Positions 1 through 8,503 are shown, counted from the stretch's first letter. The stretch: 24,271 nt of DNA from Paulinella micropora (GCA_009731375.1 BJOX01000034.1:918861-943131), one strand, 5' to 3'. A program made the numbers and translations. The notes: generated by a model from the letters alone, not told the origin.

Positions 1-2
1 GA

Positions 3-976
3 TTATTCATTGAAACAAAAAAGAAAATTAAATATCGTGCTGGTATGGGTGTATGTGTCAGATTTACTGCTTTGTGGAATACAAATGAAGCAGGCGGATA
101 TTCATCTTATGTAGGTATTGGTGATTCCTTCTTGACGGACGGATTTTTCTTCTCAAGAGAAAATGGTGTAATGAAAATATACCAATTAAACAACTCCACT
201 GTCATTACCGAGGTTAAACAAAGTCTATGGAATGTAGATAAAGCAGATGGAACCGATTACGTACCAGCAATTGATTTCAGTAAGGGTAATGTATTTCAGA
301 TTAAATATCAATACTTAGGTTTTGGTCAGATATCATTTTATATTGAAAATCCAACACTGGGCAATTTCAACTAGTCCATGCTATACGATATGCCAACAGC
401 AAAACTGCTACATCTCTTAATAATACTACTTTACCATTCTTGGCTTCTTTGGCTGTTGGTGCTAATCCGCAAATCCAAAGCTTTAGAATTGCCAGTGTTG
501 GATGCTTTATTGAAGGAACTGAAATCATAAGAGGTATTCCATTTATTTATGAAAGAACAGCAAATACAACGAATGTAGCAACTCATGCTTTTACTATGAG
601 AAATAATACCAATATTATTGGAAACACTATTGCTAATTATAGTATAGTGTATCCAAGACGGCTAAATATTCTAAATACTGACACTAAAAGTAGCGTAATC
701 ATTAAGGTAATAAAAAATGCTACACTTACAGGTGCCGTGTATGCTGAGAACAATACAAATACGAGTTTAGTTTCGTTTGATACTACTGCCACTATTAGTG
801 GCGGGAATGTGATTGCTGTTGTATTCGTGAATACTAGTGATGCTCAAAGTATAAATTTTGCTGATTATGATTTAGATGACATGTTGCCAAGCGAAAGGCT
901 AACTATAACAGCACAGGCTACTGCAAATCAGACTATAAGTATTCAGTATGCTTTTACTTGGATCGAAGACCCTTAG
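3..976 (+). CDS. Structural-type beta-rich protein, 5'-truncated by window edge, one frameshift
   Basis: The reading frame is already open at base 3 and no start is visible, so the gene enters from the left. The first part (to the stop at 372-374) is rich in aromatic and beta-type residues, with a motif YRAGMGVCVRFTAL near the start. From about 350 the coding sense continues in the +2 frame to a TAG at 974-976. The two parts read as one protein if a single base is missing near 351-354 (an A or C run). The C-terminal ~180 residues are Thr/Asn/Ile-rich and end ...FTWIEDP. The style resembles the receptor-binding or decoration domains of phage and large DNA virus structural proteins, but I do not recognise a named family. 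It converges on the minus-strand gene cluster. Confidence 0.6.
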
Positions 977-1059
977 AGAAAAAATTAAATCGTTGATTTT
1001 CCAAATATCACTTTTTAAAATACTTGATAAAATTATTTTTTCTAACTTCATTCATTTCT

Positions 1060-1131
1060 TCATTTTTTTTCTAGAAATGAAAGCACACATGCCACATCGC
1101 AAAATCTATCATTGTCAATTGAAACTGATAA
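1060..1131 (-). CDS. C-terminal fragment of a second copy of the Cys-cluster gene, cut by N gap
   Basis: These bases encode the last 23 residues of the protein found complete at 1811-2320 (a single Asp/Asn difference in SIDNDRF), ending at the same Lys-Lys-stop. The rest is lost in the N gap. It shows that the block structural-gene end plus Cys-cluster-gene end is present twice. Confidence 0.7.
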   Translation of the reverse strand, partial: LSVSIDNDRFCDVACVLSFLEKK

Positions 1132-1357
1132 NNNNNNNNNNNNNNNNNNNNNNNNNNNNNNNNNNNNNNNNNNNNNNNNNNNNNNNNNNNNNNNNNNNNN
1201 NNNNNNNNNNNNNNNNNNNNNNNNNNNNNNNNNNNNNNNNNNNNNNNNNNNNNNNNNNNNNNNNNNNNNNNNNNNNNNNNNNNNNNNNNNNNNNNNNNNN
1301 NNNNNNNNNNNNNNNNNNNNNNNNNNNNNNNNNNNNNNNNNNNNNNNNNNNNNNNNN
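1132..1357. other. Assembly gap (226 N)
   Basis: Run of N. Both flanks hold near-identical sequence: the left flank runs from the structural gene into the Cys-cluster gene, and the right flank restarts inside the structural gene. The gap may therefore join two paralogous or allelic contigs rather than bridge a unique interval. Confidence 0.95.
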
Positions 1358-1627
1358 GTAATAAAAAATGCTACACTTACAGGTGCCGTGTATGCTGAGA
1401 ACAATACAAATACGAGTTTAGTTTCGTTTGATACTACTGCCACTATTAGTGGCGGGAATGTGATTGCTGTTGTATTCGTGAATACTAGTGATGCTCAAAG
1501 TATAAATTTTGCTGAGTATGATTTAGATGACATGTTGCCAAGCGAAAGGCTAACTATAACAGCACAGGCTACTGCAAATCAGACTATAAGTATTCAGTAT
1601 GCTTTTACTTGGATCGAGGACCCTTGA
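1358..1627 (+). CDS. Second copy of the structural gene 3' end, partial
   Basis: Begins directly after the N gap and repeats bases from about 707 of the first copy almost identically. Differences include Asp to Glu (gctgattat versus gctgagtat) and a silent change near the stop. It ends ...WIEDP with TGA instead of TAG. That TGA is the first triplet of the palindrome terminus TGATATTT starting at 1625. About 89 residues are visible. It is either a real tandem duplication or an allelic contig placed next to the first. Confidence 0.7.
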   Translation, partial: VIKNATLTGAVYAENNTNTSLVSFDTTATISGGNVIAVVFVNTSDAQSINFAEYDLDDMLPSERLTITAQATANQTISIQYAFTWIEDP

Positions 1628-1761
1628 TATTTGAGAGTTGCGCTTCGTGCTACGCACTCTCGCTATGGATTCAACTTGTTGAATCTATAATCTCAAACAT
1701 CGGAAAAAATAATTGAAGACGATGTTTGAAAACGACCCGCAGGGTTGTCTTTCAAACATCA
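1625..1761. repeat. Composite palindromic element 1 (two hairpins and spacer)
   Basis: Hairpin 1 (1625-1702) starts TGATATTTGAGA and ends TCTCAAACATCG. Inside are a GTGC-TAC-GCAC type hairpin and a perfect GATTCAA/TTGAATC stem (1668-1674 with 1679-1685), giving a cruciform-like shape. An A-rich spacer follows (1703-1719). Hairpin 2 (1720-1761) has an 11 bp outer stem GATGTTTGAAA/TTTCAAACATC and an inner ACGACCC/GGGTTGT stem. It sits between convergent genes, where it could act in transcript 3'-end formation. Confidence 0.75.
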
Positions 1762-1810
1762 CTTTTTAAAATACTTGATAAAATTATTTTTTCTGACTTC
1801 ATTCATTTCT

Positions 1811-2320
1811 TCATTTTTTTTCTAGAAATGAAAGCACACATGCCACATCGCAAAATCTATCATCGTCAATTGAAACTGATAACACATTTTTTTTCTTACA
1901 CTCTTTACAAGGTGCTTTATTTAATATACATCCTTCTTCTGTACATGTAGCAGTCGCTATCTCTTCTCCTACATTAGCCTTTAATTCTGTGATACCTGTG
2001 GAAGGGACTTTGTCCCTTTCCAAACCCGCGGGGGTATGGTAGGGGGTGTAACCCCCTCCCTCTTTTAAATCACTCGCCTTAAAAGGAGTGCTCTCTTCTT
2101 GCTGACCGAAGGTCGCATCTTCAACTACGTTGGAGTTGTCCGTTATGGTCTCCAATGGAATAACTACTTTCACATTGTCATCGCGGGGTTTGTATTGCTC
2201 ATAGAAAGAAACAATGTCAGGCTTAGTCCATTTAATTGTTGGCATTTTGACATTGCCGCCGTCAAGGTTCCATTTTTCAATTTCATTCAAGTAGTCTTGT
2301 TTGGTGATGAGGTCAGCCAT
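1811..2320 (-). CDS. Hypothetical protein with C-terminal Cys cluster (FCS/MYM-like zinc finger)
   Basis: 169 residues from ATG to TGA; not recognised as a named family. The N-terminal ~50 residues are charged and helical in character, and the middle is low complexity. The C-terminal ~45 residues carry CxxxxC, CxxC and a final FCDVACVLSF. The pattern CxxC, about 14 residues, then FCxxxC resembles FCS/MYM (TRASH-like) zinc ribbons, so metal binding is inferred. The start codon overlaps the palindromic element: the terminal A of AAATATCA is the A of ATG. The coding part from about 1960 to 2110 contains small inverted-repeat stretches (tttgtccctttcc / gggggtatggtagggggtgt) with higher GC than the neighbours. 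Confidence 0.6.
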   Translation of the reverse strand: MADLITKQDYLNEIEKWNLDGGNVKMPTIKWTKPDIVSFYEQYKPRDDNVKVVIPLETITDNSNVVEDATFGQQEESTPFKASDLKEGGGYTPYHTPAGLERDKVPSTGITELKANVGEEIATATCTEEGCILNKAPCKECKKKNVLSVSIDDDRFCDVACVLSFLEKK

Positions 2321-2459
2321 GATATTTTAGAATTGCGCTTCGTGCTACGCACTCTCGCTTATTCTAAAACATCTGAAAAATTTTAAGAAAAAATAATTAA
2401 ATTTTTTCTGAAGAAAAACGATGTTTTATGAAACCGCGTAGCGGGTGAATAAAATATCA
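2320..2459. repeat. Composite palindromic element 2
   Basis: Fills the whole gap between the stop of the ExoX-C-like gene (TAA at 2462-2460) and the ATG of the Cys-cluster gene (2320). Hairpin 2320-2374 has outer arms TTTTAGAAT / ATTCTAAAA and an inner CGTGCTACGCAC. The spacer 2375-2418 is almost pure A/T. Hairpin 2419-2459 has outer TTTTAT/ATAAAA and inner CCGC-GTA-GCGG type pairing. The ends TGATATTT and AAATATCA are inverted copies of each other, and the inner ends AAACATCT and CGATGTTT mirror each other as well. Confidence 0.75.
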
Positions 2460-2768
2460 TTATAAATATTTTTTTACTTCACTTTTAATGTCAGTAAATT
2501 TATCAAACCACGGCTGTTTCATAACCCATTCAAGATATGGTTTGTCAATGGTAGCAACATCTTGAATTTTTTTCCCTTTGTATTTGCCAAATGGAAAAGT
2601 ATCCTTTGGTTTTCCTTCTCTACTTTTTTCAATCGCCTTAATTTCTTCATTAATTATCTGTTGCACATCTTTTACTGAAAAGAATTCCTTCTTTTTCTCA
2701 ANNNNNNNNNNATTCTTCTCAATTGAAAGTCGTCCAAATTTTTCAGATAGTCTGGTGAGGGAGGTCAT
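2460..2768 (-). CDS. ExoX C-terminal-like (DUF3820-type) domain protein, interrupted by 10 N
   Basis: 102 codons from ATG to TAA. The C-terminal half has FPFGKYKGKKIQDV followed by PYLEWVMKQPWF. This FGKYKG...YLEW signature is typical of the small domain found at the C-terminus of exodeoxyribonuclease X-like proteins and free-standing in large DNA viruses and their relatives. A role with nucleic acid during replication is inferred. The N-terminal part is Lys/Glu-rich and contains a 10-base N placeholder (2702-2711), so length and frame across it are uncertain. It lies just downstream of the polymerase on the same strand. Confidence 0.65.
   Translation of the reverse strand: MTSLTRLSEKFGRLSIEKNXXXXEKKKEFFSVKDVQQIINEEIKAIEKSREGKPKDTFPFGKYKGKKIQDVATIDKPYLEWVMKQPWFDKFTDIKSEVKKYL
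2702..2711. other. Assembly gap (10 N)
   Basis: Ten N within the ExoX-C-like gene, probably a placeholder of unknown true size. Confidence 0.95.
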
Positions 2769-2770
2769 TG

Positions 2771-2780
2771 GTCTATATAG
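2771..2780 (-). promoter_or_regulatory. TATA-like element before the ExoX-C-like gene
   Basis: On the minus strand, CTATATAGAC lies directly before the ATG at 2768. TATA-like runs within about 15 bases of the start codon are seen before several other genes here (polymerase, GIY-YIG, both mini zinc fingers, ATPase), suggesting a common promoter form with very short leaders. Confidence 0.35.
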
Positions 2781-2815
2781 AGTGGTAAAATTTTTTTGGA
2801 AAGAAATTAATTAAT

Positions 2816-2929
2816 TGATATTTTATTCAGACTTCGTATCTTCATAAAACATCGTTTTATACTTTAATGGTGGACGATGTTTGAGAATAAGCGAGAGTGC
2901 GTAGCACGAAGTGAAATTCTCAAATATCA
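2816..2929. repeat. Composite palindromic element 3
   Basis: Hairpin 2816-2854 (TGATATTTTAT ... ATAAAACATCG), spacer 2855-2874, and hairpin 2875-2929 (CGATGTTTGAGAAT ... ATTCTCAAATATCA with inner GTGCGTAGCAC). The right terminus lies inside the polymerase ORF: its last two codons (Asp, Ile) and its TGA stop are made of element sequence. Confidence 0.75.
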
Positions 2930-5900
2930 AAGCCGTAAGGGATACTATCATTTTCGTTGATAAACTCACGGCCCGACCATTTATTTTCATTTACTTTCTT
3001 TTTTATGTTTATAGTATGAATTATGCTGAAATGGTTAATGTTTTGCTGTTTGCTATTTCGTGATAAATGAATTTTCTTCATTTGAAAATCTCTAACATTT
3101 TCAATGCTTTCTCCTAAATCCATCTTTTCATATACTTCTGGATTTAGCCCTTTTGAATTCAACCCCTTACCGCGGAGATGGTAGTATCTCTTTTTTACTC
3201 CTTCATTTTCGTAGCATTCGATTATATGAACTCCTTTGTCTTTATGTTTCAAGTCATTCTTAGTATGGTAAGGTAGAAAGGCTTCATTCGTTGTAAATTC
3301 TAACATATACAATTTTGGAGCGATCCATATTCCTCTTATTATCTTACAACAATCTCCTAAGTCATCTGTTATTCAACCGAGAGATTTATCTCCAAGTCTT
3401 GTTATTAGTTTGGAGAACATCGCATGCAACACTAAACTATCGGTATCGGTGTAATAGAAGTCGGCTTCTATGTCTTTATTTGGATTAGCCTCTTTTATGT
3501 AGTTATACATAATTCGTCTGCTATATGCTAGAATGAAAGACCCGTAATGAGAAGGTTTAGTTATGCTCTCTTCAATTATTTCTTCCTTTCTAGGAATTCC
3601 TGATACATGCCATAGTTTGTTTCCGTCTTTATCTTTGAATTCAACCACGTCGGATATATAATTTTTCGTCCAAAATTTCCAATACTCCTCATTTGATTTA
3701 ATATATTCTGCTTCTGTTGGGATAGGTCGTTGTATCATCTTTCCGTATAACGAATTCATAAATAGTTTGGCTAACAAATATTGCGGTGTTCCTTTTTCGC
3801 TATTTTCTTTCGCCTTAAACATTTCTAATATATATTCTTTGAATACTGGTTCTGCCTCCTCTGTATAGTATCCTTTATGAATTGTTATATCGTAGCCTTC
3901 CTTAATCATATCTTCAATATCAACACTTGTAAGCCATTGGTCTTTCATATCCGCTAAATTCCATTTTAAGGAGCCCATTTTATTTCTCTGTCCTATTCTT
4001 GAATGTAATATGTCTTTTGGCGAGATATAATCAACATTGTAAATACCGATAGGAAGATTATTATAATCAAATGGTGCGATAGCCATCTTAATTTCTCCAA
4101 CCATGAATAAATTAAGCATCGCTGTTGGGTATAAAGATACGACATCCGCATCAACTAAATAATCGGTTAATTCATCAAATGTGATTTTCCCTGCTAAGTA
4201 GTCGTTGTATTGTTTTGAAATAAATCTTTTTTTGCTTGGATATGTTCTTGCTCCGATAACTGCTTTTCTGAATGCTTTTTCTTGTTCAATAGTTGGAAGT
4301 CTCACATCGTGCTTACCATCAATCATTTTCTTCCAGATATTGAAGGCTAGGCTTGAAGTTGAAATGTATGAAGTTAAATTCACCGAGTGTTTTTCAAATA
4401 TCTCTGTGTTTATTTTATCATATAACTCTTTTAACCCCATAACATCGCACTTCAAATATTCAAGACACTTATTTCTTAATTCTTCACTCATTATTTCCCA
4501 TTCTGCGGCTTGGTCGTGGTCGAAATCTCCTTTAAGAGTTTTACATTTCATATTTTCTAAGTTTTCTTTTAATGTCCCCTGAGTATGCTTACACATATCC
4601 CACATTTTGATATTTTCAAATTGTAAAGAGATTATTGAGCCATTATTAATCATGTGTGATTTTGGTTTAATACCTCTTCTTATTAATTCCTGTTTAATGA
4701 AGTAGTGGTCAAAGTTCGCCCCGTTAAAACCATTCACATATAAAATCGGTGCTTCTTCATCTTTCTTCTTTCTCTTTCTTACTCCTGCTACTTTCTTGAC
4801 GGGATTATATGATTGTTTGTTAGACCATTCTAATGCTAATTTTCTTCCTCTATCTAAGAGTAAATCAAGAAATTTAGAAATACAATCTTTACCACCTAAA
4901 TATTTAAATCCCTCAGTTCCTTGTGTATATCCGACTATATAGCAGTCGTGGATATCAAAGCCATCAGAAATCATTTTGTTTCTCCATGTTTCTAGGTCAT
5001 AATGAAGAATTTCATTTTTGTTATTGTATTTTTCTTTGTGGAATTTAGTTATTAAATGTCGTTGTCCGTTCTTTAAAATTCTAGTATTAGCATAATTTAT
5101 TCTTTTTGGGTTGCATGTGTGCTTATCGTAATATTCATACAAACATTTTTCGCATTTGCTTTTATATCTTTTGATTAATCCGAAATAATGATTATTCTCC
5201 AAGAAAATCATAATGTCTGCTTCTTCTCCGATATTATTTGTGCTTATAGTTTCTTTTGTATAAGCATTCGTAATTTCGTATGTCTTCCCCTCCTTTATCA
5301 AAGCATTAAGGATTTTTACCGCTGTAGAAAATGGAATTGGACAATCATTAGAAAGATTGAATTGTTCTCTAATATCATTACATCTTTTTCTGTTAATGAG
5401 TGGCATATTAAGAATGTCTTTACACAGAAAGAATAAGCAATTATTATTTTTGCTAGCGGGAGATATTAATATACTTTCTTCTGATTTTGTTTTTTTACAT
5501 TTATATTTCCCTTCATAGCATCCGCCTCCGTTTTCTTGAATTACTACTACCTTAGCATATTCAATGATTCGGTCATAACCTAATCCAGATGCTTCAATAT
5601 TGCTTATGTTAAACTCATTCAACATTTCAATAAAATCATCATAGTTTTTTATTTGAAACGAATTAAATGTTTTCTTTTTATAATATCTATTTAATTCTTC
5701 GTGGTCTGTTATGTATGTAATAATAATATGAACATCGGCGTTTCCTGTCATACTATTTCTTTTAACATCTAATAGTATAGGAATTAGAACCTCTCGCTCT
5801 AATGCGTCAGTATCGTAAAAGTTTATGTTTAATCCTTGCTTCTCGTATGTAAGAGAGTTTAATCTATTGTCCCGCCTAGATTTTAACTCTACTACTTTAA

Positions 5901-6003
5901 ATTCCCTTTTGTTTTCTCTAGTCTCAGTTTCCCTCAAATTTGCCCTTACCTTCGCTAGTTCTACATTCTCCTTTGTTGGTCTGGGTGGTAGTGGTGGTGG
6001 CAT
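2920..6003 (-). pseudogene. polB: Protein-primed family B DNA polymerase with one in-frame TGA
   Basis: Copies the viral genome from a protein primer. The frame is open from the ATG at 6003 to 2920 (1028 codons including the terminal stop) except for one TGA at 3375-3373. Visible order: Pro-rich N-terminus; possible OTU-like segment (Cys189 in NNNCLF, His272 in NHYFGL); Cys/His cluster 284-297; ExoI D336xE338; ExoII near 424-432 (NGFNGANFD); ExoIII Y516xxxD520; Pol A D620VVSLYP; Pol B K746xxxNSLYG; Pol C YTDTDS 852-856. After the TGA the same frame continues with IRGIWIAPKLYMLEF, then QMKKIHLSRNSKQ and GREFINENDSIPYGF, the usual thumb/C-terminus of Polinton-type enzymes. Without readthrough the product ends at residue 876, just after motif C, and should be inactive. 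Other genes here use TGA as a stop, so recoding is unlikely; a recent nonsense change or a base error fits best. Confidence 0.9.
3373..3375 (-). other. In-frame TGA inside polymerase
   Basis: On the minus strand the context is GGT TGA ATA, between GDKSLG and ITDDLG. Both sides are well-formed polymerase sequence in the same frame, so a single substitution is enough to explain it. Confidence 0.85.
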
Positions 6004-6175
6004 TACTTTTATATTGATATAGATATTAAAAATAATAAAATAAAATGGAAATTTTTTATTTAATTATAATAATTAATAGAAATTAAAAGTTTAAATGGAA
6101 ATTAAATTCATTTTCGACATATGTCTTTTTGTGTTATTGTGTGTAATGATGGCGGATTGAGATACTCCTGTAAAA
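6004..6175. promoter_or_regulatory. A/T-rich intergenic region upstream of polymerase
   Basis: Very A/T-rich, with TATA-like text (minus strand: TCTATATCAATATAAAA) about 5-25 bases before the polymerase ATG. No hairpin pair of the kind seen elsewhere is visible. Promoter role inferred from position. Confidence 0.35.
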
Positions 6176-6739
6176 TTACATAACTTGCAATAATATTTTT
6201 TTGCTTTCTCTTATTCTGTCAAGTTCTTCCTTTTTCTTAGCGACCAAAATACTTTTGTTTTTATCATAATAATTTTTTTGATACTCTCTGACTTTCTTGC
6301 TTTCTTTTTCATAATATTTCTTTTGGTATTCTTTATGATATACTTTATTATATTCAATTCGTTTCTTTTCATTCTCATTTGTGAAAGTCCTTCCTTCAAA
6401 TTCGGTTCGTGTTCTTTTTACATCAGAAGCACCAACCCCAAACGCATTGTTTAAATTTAATGTTGGTTTCAATTCATCAATGTATTTCTGTTCAATAGCA
6501 CTCTGTTTATCAATGTTGTAATTTTCAATTACTTCCTCATGAATTAAAACACACTTAAAATTATTCATTCCTTTGTTGTTCATATGATTGTATAACTTTC
6601 TGTTAAGTCCTTTCTTACATAGCAATTTATGATGACTAAACCTACCCGATAAATAATATTGTGTCGTGCTTCCTATATAAAATTCCTTGTCGTTTTCGTT
6701 CATAGCATTGAATATTTTGTAAATTTTCAAAGTTGTCAT
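6176..6739 (-). CDS. GIY-YIG family endonuclease
   Basis: 187 residues, ATG to TAA. The N-terminal ~95 residues hold the GIY-YIG fold: IYKI (6-9), FYIGST (20-25), catalytic Arg33 in SGRFSHH, and Glu83 in AIEQKYIDELKPTLN. The C-terminal half is a Tyr/Lys/Glu-rich helical region with a repeated EYQKxYY pattern, probably coiled coil or DNA-contacting linker. Free-standing nucleases of this type are common in giant viruses and virophage-like elements, where they act as homing-type or recombination nucleases; the target here is unknown. The gene lies upstream of the polymerase on the same strand. The ORF appears intact. Confidence 0.85.
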   Translation of the reverse strand: MTTLKIYKIFNAMNENDKEFYIGSTTQYYLSGRFSHHKLLCKKGLNRKLYNHMNNKGMNNFKCVLIHEEVIENYNIDKQSAIEQKYIDELKPTLNLNNAFGVGASDVKRTRTEFEGRTFTNENEKKRIEYNKVYHKEYQKKYYEKESKKVREYQKNYYDKNKSILVAKKKEELDRIRESKKILLQVM

Positions 6740-6747
6740 TTCTCTGT

Positions 6748-6760
6748 ATATATAATAAAA
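6748..6760 (-). promoter_or_regulatory. TATA-like promoter of GIY-YIG gene
   Basis: Minus strand TTTATTATATATA ends 8 bases before the ATG at 6739. Same arrangement as the neighbouring genes. Confidence 0.4.
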
Positions 6761-6848
6761 AACAATAAGTTTAAAATAAAATTAATTATTTATTTTTATA
6801 ATACATTTCAATGTCATCCTTTCTACGAGTTATACGAATAACTTTATG

Positions 6849-7037
6849 TCATCCTATCATAATTTCTTTCTCCGCGAAGAAGTCTCTATGAAAGTCAGAT
6901 TTTTCATGTTGATATTTTCCGTATATCCCTATTACCTTTCCGCATATACATCTATATTTCTCTTTCCTTCTTTCCTTTACATATTCTGCTCTCTTCTGTT
7001 TTCTTAATTGTTTTCTTTCGTCAATCTGGTTTGACAT
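6849..7037 (-). CDS. Mini C2H2-type zinc-finger protein (62 aa)
   Basis: Small intact ORF. A basic N-terminus (RKQLRKQKRAEYVKERRKEK) precedes CICGKVIGIYGKYQHEKSDFH, i.e. CxC...HxxxxxH spaced like a degenerate C2H2 finger. Such one-finger proteins are frequent in mimivirus-type genomes and Polinton-like viruses; DNA or RNA binding is inferred. A long TATA-like run (7042-7060) lies immediately upstream on the minus strand. Confidence 0.65.
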   Translation of the reverse strand: MSNQIDERKQLRKQKRAEYVKERRKEKYRCICGKVIGIYGKYQHEKSDFHRDFFAEKEIMIG

Positions 7038-7041
7038 TTAC

Positions 7042-7060
7042 ATATATATATTATATAAAA
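7042..7060 (-). promoter_or_regulatory. TATA-like promoter of mini zinc-finger gene
   Basis: A/T alternating run (minus strand TTTTATATAATATATATAT) ending 4 bases before the ATG at 7037. Confidence 0.4.
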
Positions 7061-7150
7061 GAAATAGAAAGGCAAAAGTGAAAATGGACCTGTAATTGGT
7101 GGCACTATAGACGGCTAAAAATGTTATCACATGGTTTTTTCTGAGAAGGA

Positions 7151-7185
7151 TGCGAAAACAAAAAATCATCCTTTTTGATTTCGCA
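7151..7185. repeat. Hairpin downstream of the second mini zinc-finger gene
   Basis: TGCGAAAACAAAAA pairs with TTTTTGATTTCGCA with one A/A mismatch and a short loop. It lies between the two mini zinc-finger genes and may be a transcript end signal. Confidence 0.55.
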
Positions 7186-7264
7186 GTTTTGGACAACACA
7201 AAATTTTTTTTATAAAATAAAAAAATAGATAAGTGTGCTATAGCGGTACCTATAGTAGTAAAAT

Positions 7265-7429
7265 TTATTGATTTTGATATTGGTGTGTTTTTTTATGTCT
7301 TGATAAATTCGCTCTTGATACTTCTGCTCCACATTCACATTTTATTTTTTCTTTTGCTTTCTTGTTTAATTTATCTCTGTTGATTTGCTTGTATAGTTGT
7401 TTAGAATTAGGTCTTATATAGTCTCCCAT
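7265..7429 (-). CDS. Second mini C2H2-type zinc-finger protein (54 aa)
   Basis: ATG at 7429, TAA at 7267-7265, 54 residues. After a basic N-terminus comes IKCECGAEVSRANLSRHKKTH, a CxC-x(11)-H-x(3-4)-H finger very similar in layout to those of giant-virus mini zinc-finger proteins. It is paralogous in design to the gene at 6849-7037. A TATA-like AATATATTTAT lies just upstream of the ATG. It was missed by length cut-offs but the finger pattern is clear. Confidence 0.65.
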   Translation of the reverse strand: MGDYIRPNSKQLYKQINRDKLNKKAKEKIKCECGAEVSRANLSRHKKTHQYQNQ

Positions 7430-7585
7430 TTACATAAATATATTTTTCGCTATTCTTTAAAAGGAATAGAGAAGTTGTTCGCTAATCCTTTTTTTTTTTT
7501 AAGTAGAGGAAAACGAATTTATTTATTCTGCTTTCTTGTATTTATCAAAAATTCTGCTTTTTTATTTTGCTGTTTTGTTGCTTAG

Positions 7586-7675
7586 TATTGATTTGCGGGA
7601 AATCAATAGGAAGGACGATACATTTTACGAAGGTCGTTTTGAGGATACGAAAAAACGACCTAGTAAAATGTGTAT
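7586..7675. repeat. Hairpin pair at the left edge of the microsatellite
   Basis: First stem TATTGATTT/AAATCAATA (7586-7594 with 7600-7608, loop GCGGG). Second: outer ATACATTTTAC (7618-7628) with GTAAAATGTGTAT (7663-7675), and inner perfect 10 bp AGGTCGTTTT/AAAACGACCT (7631-7640 with 7652-7661). Same design as the viral intergenic palindromes but with different arms. The GA microsatellite starts about ten bases later, so this is the last recognisable viral DNA on the left. Confidence 0.6.
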
Positions 7676-7684
7676 TTATCTACT

Positions 7685-7926
7685 CGAGAAGAGAGAAGAA
7701 AGAGGAGAAAGGAGAAGAGGAGAAAAAAAAAAGTAAGGAGAGAGGAGAGAAGACAGAGAAGAGAGAAGAGTAGAAAGGAGAAAGAGAAGAAAGAGAAAGA
7801 AGACAGGGGAGAGATAGAAGAAAGAAAGAAACAAGGAAAGAAGAGAAGAGAGTAGAGAGGAGTCTCAGAGAAGAGAGCAGACAGACGAGAGACGAGAGAG
7901 AAAGAGAGGAAACAAAAGGGAGAGAG
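7685..7926 (+). repeat. Left arm of ~240 bp inverted repeat
   Basis: Matches the reverse complement of 10091-10332 nearly base for base, including non-repetitive landmarks such as gtctcagagaagagagcag and ggaaacaaaaggg. Confidence 0.75.
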
Positions 7927-7928
7927 AG

Positions 7929-7966
<38 letters not shown>

Positions 7967-7992
7967 GAGAGAGGGAGAAGAGAGAAGAGAGG

Positions 7993-8035
<43 letters not shown>

Positions 8036-8046
8036 TCTCCCTCTCT

Positions 8047-8112
<66 letters not shown>

Positions 8113-8129
8113 CTCTCTTTCTCTCTCTC

Positions 8130-8149
8130 TCTCTCTCCATCTCTCTCTT

Positions 8150-8225
<76 letters not shown>

Positions 8226-8334
8226 TCCTTCTTTGTCTCTCTCTCTCCTTCTTTCTTTCTTCTTTCTCCTGTTTCCTTTTTCTCCTCTCTCTTCTCTCTC
8301 CTCCCTTTTCTCTCTCGCTGTCTCTTTCGCTGTG

Positions 8335-8382
<48 letters not shown>

Positions 8383-8437
8383 GCTCTCTCTCTCTTCTCT
8401 CCCCTTCTCCTCTTTCCTCTCTTCTCTAATGATTCTC

Positions 8438-8503
<66 letters not shown>

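Noticed and set aside
2099-2386. Plus-strand frame over the Cys-cluster gene and element 2
   Set aside because: Runs through a palindromic element and opposes a better-supported ORF.
3373-3375. Genetic code change with TGA read as an amino acid
   Set aside because: Other ORFs in the same cluster appear to end at TGA at their natural C-termini, so TGA is a stop here.
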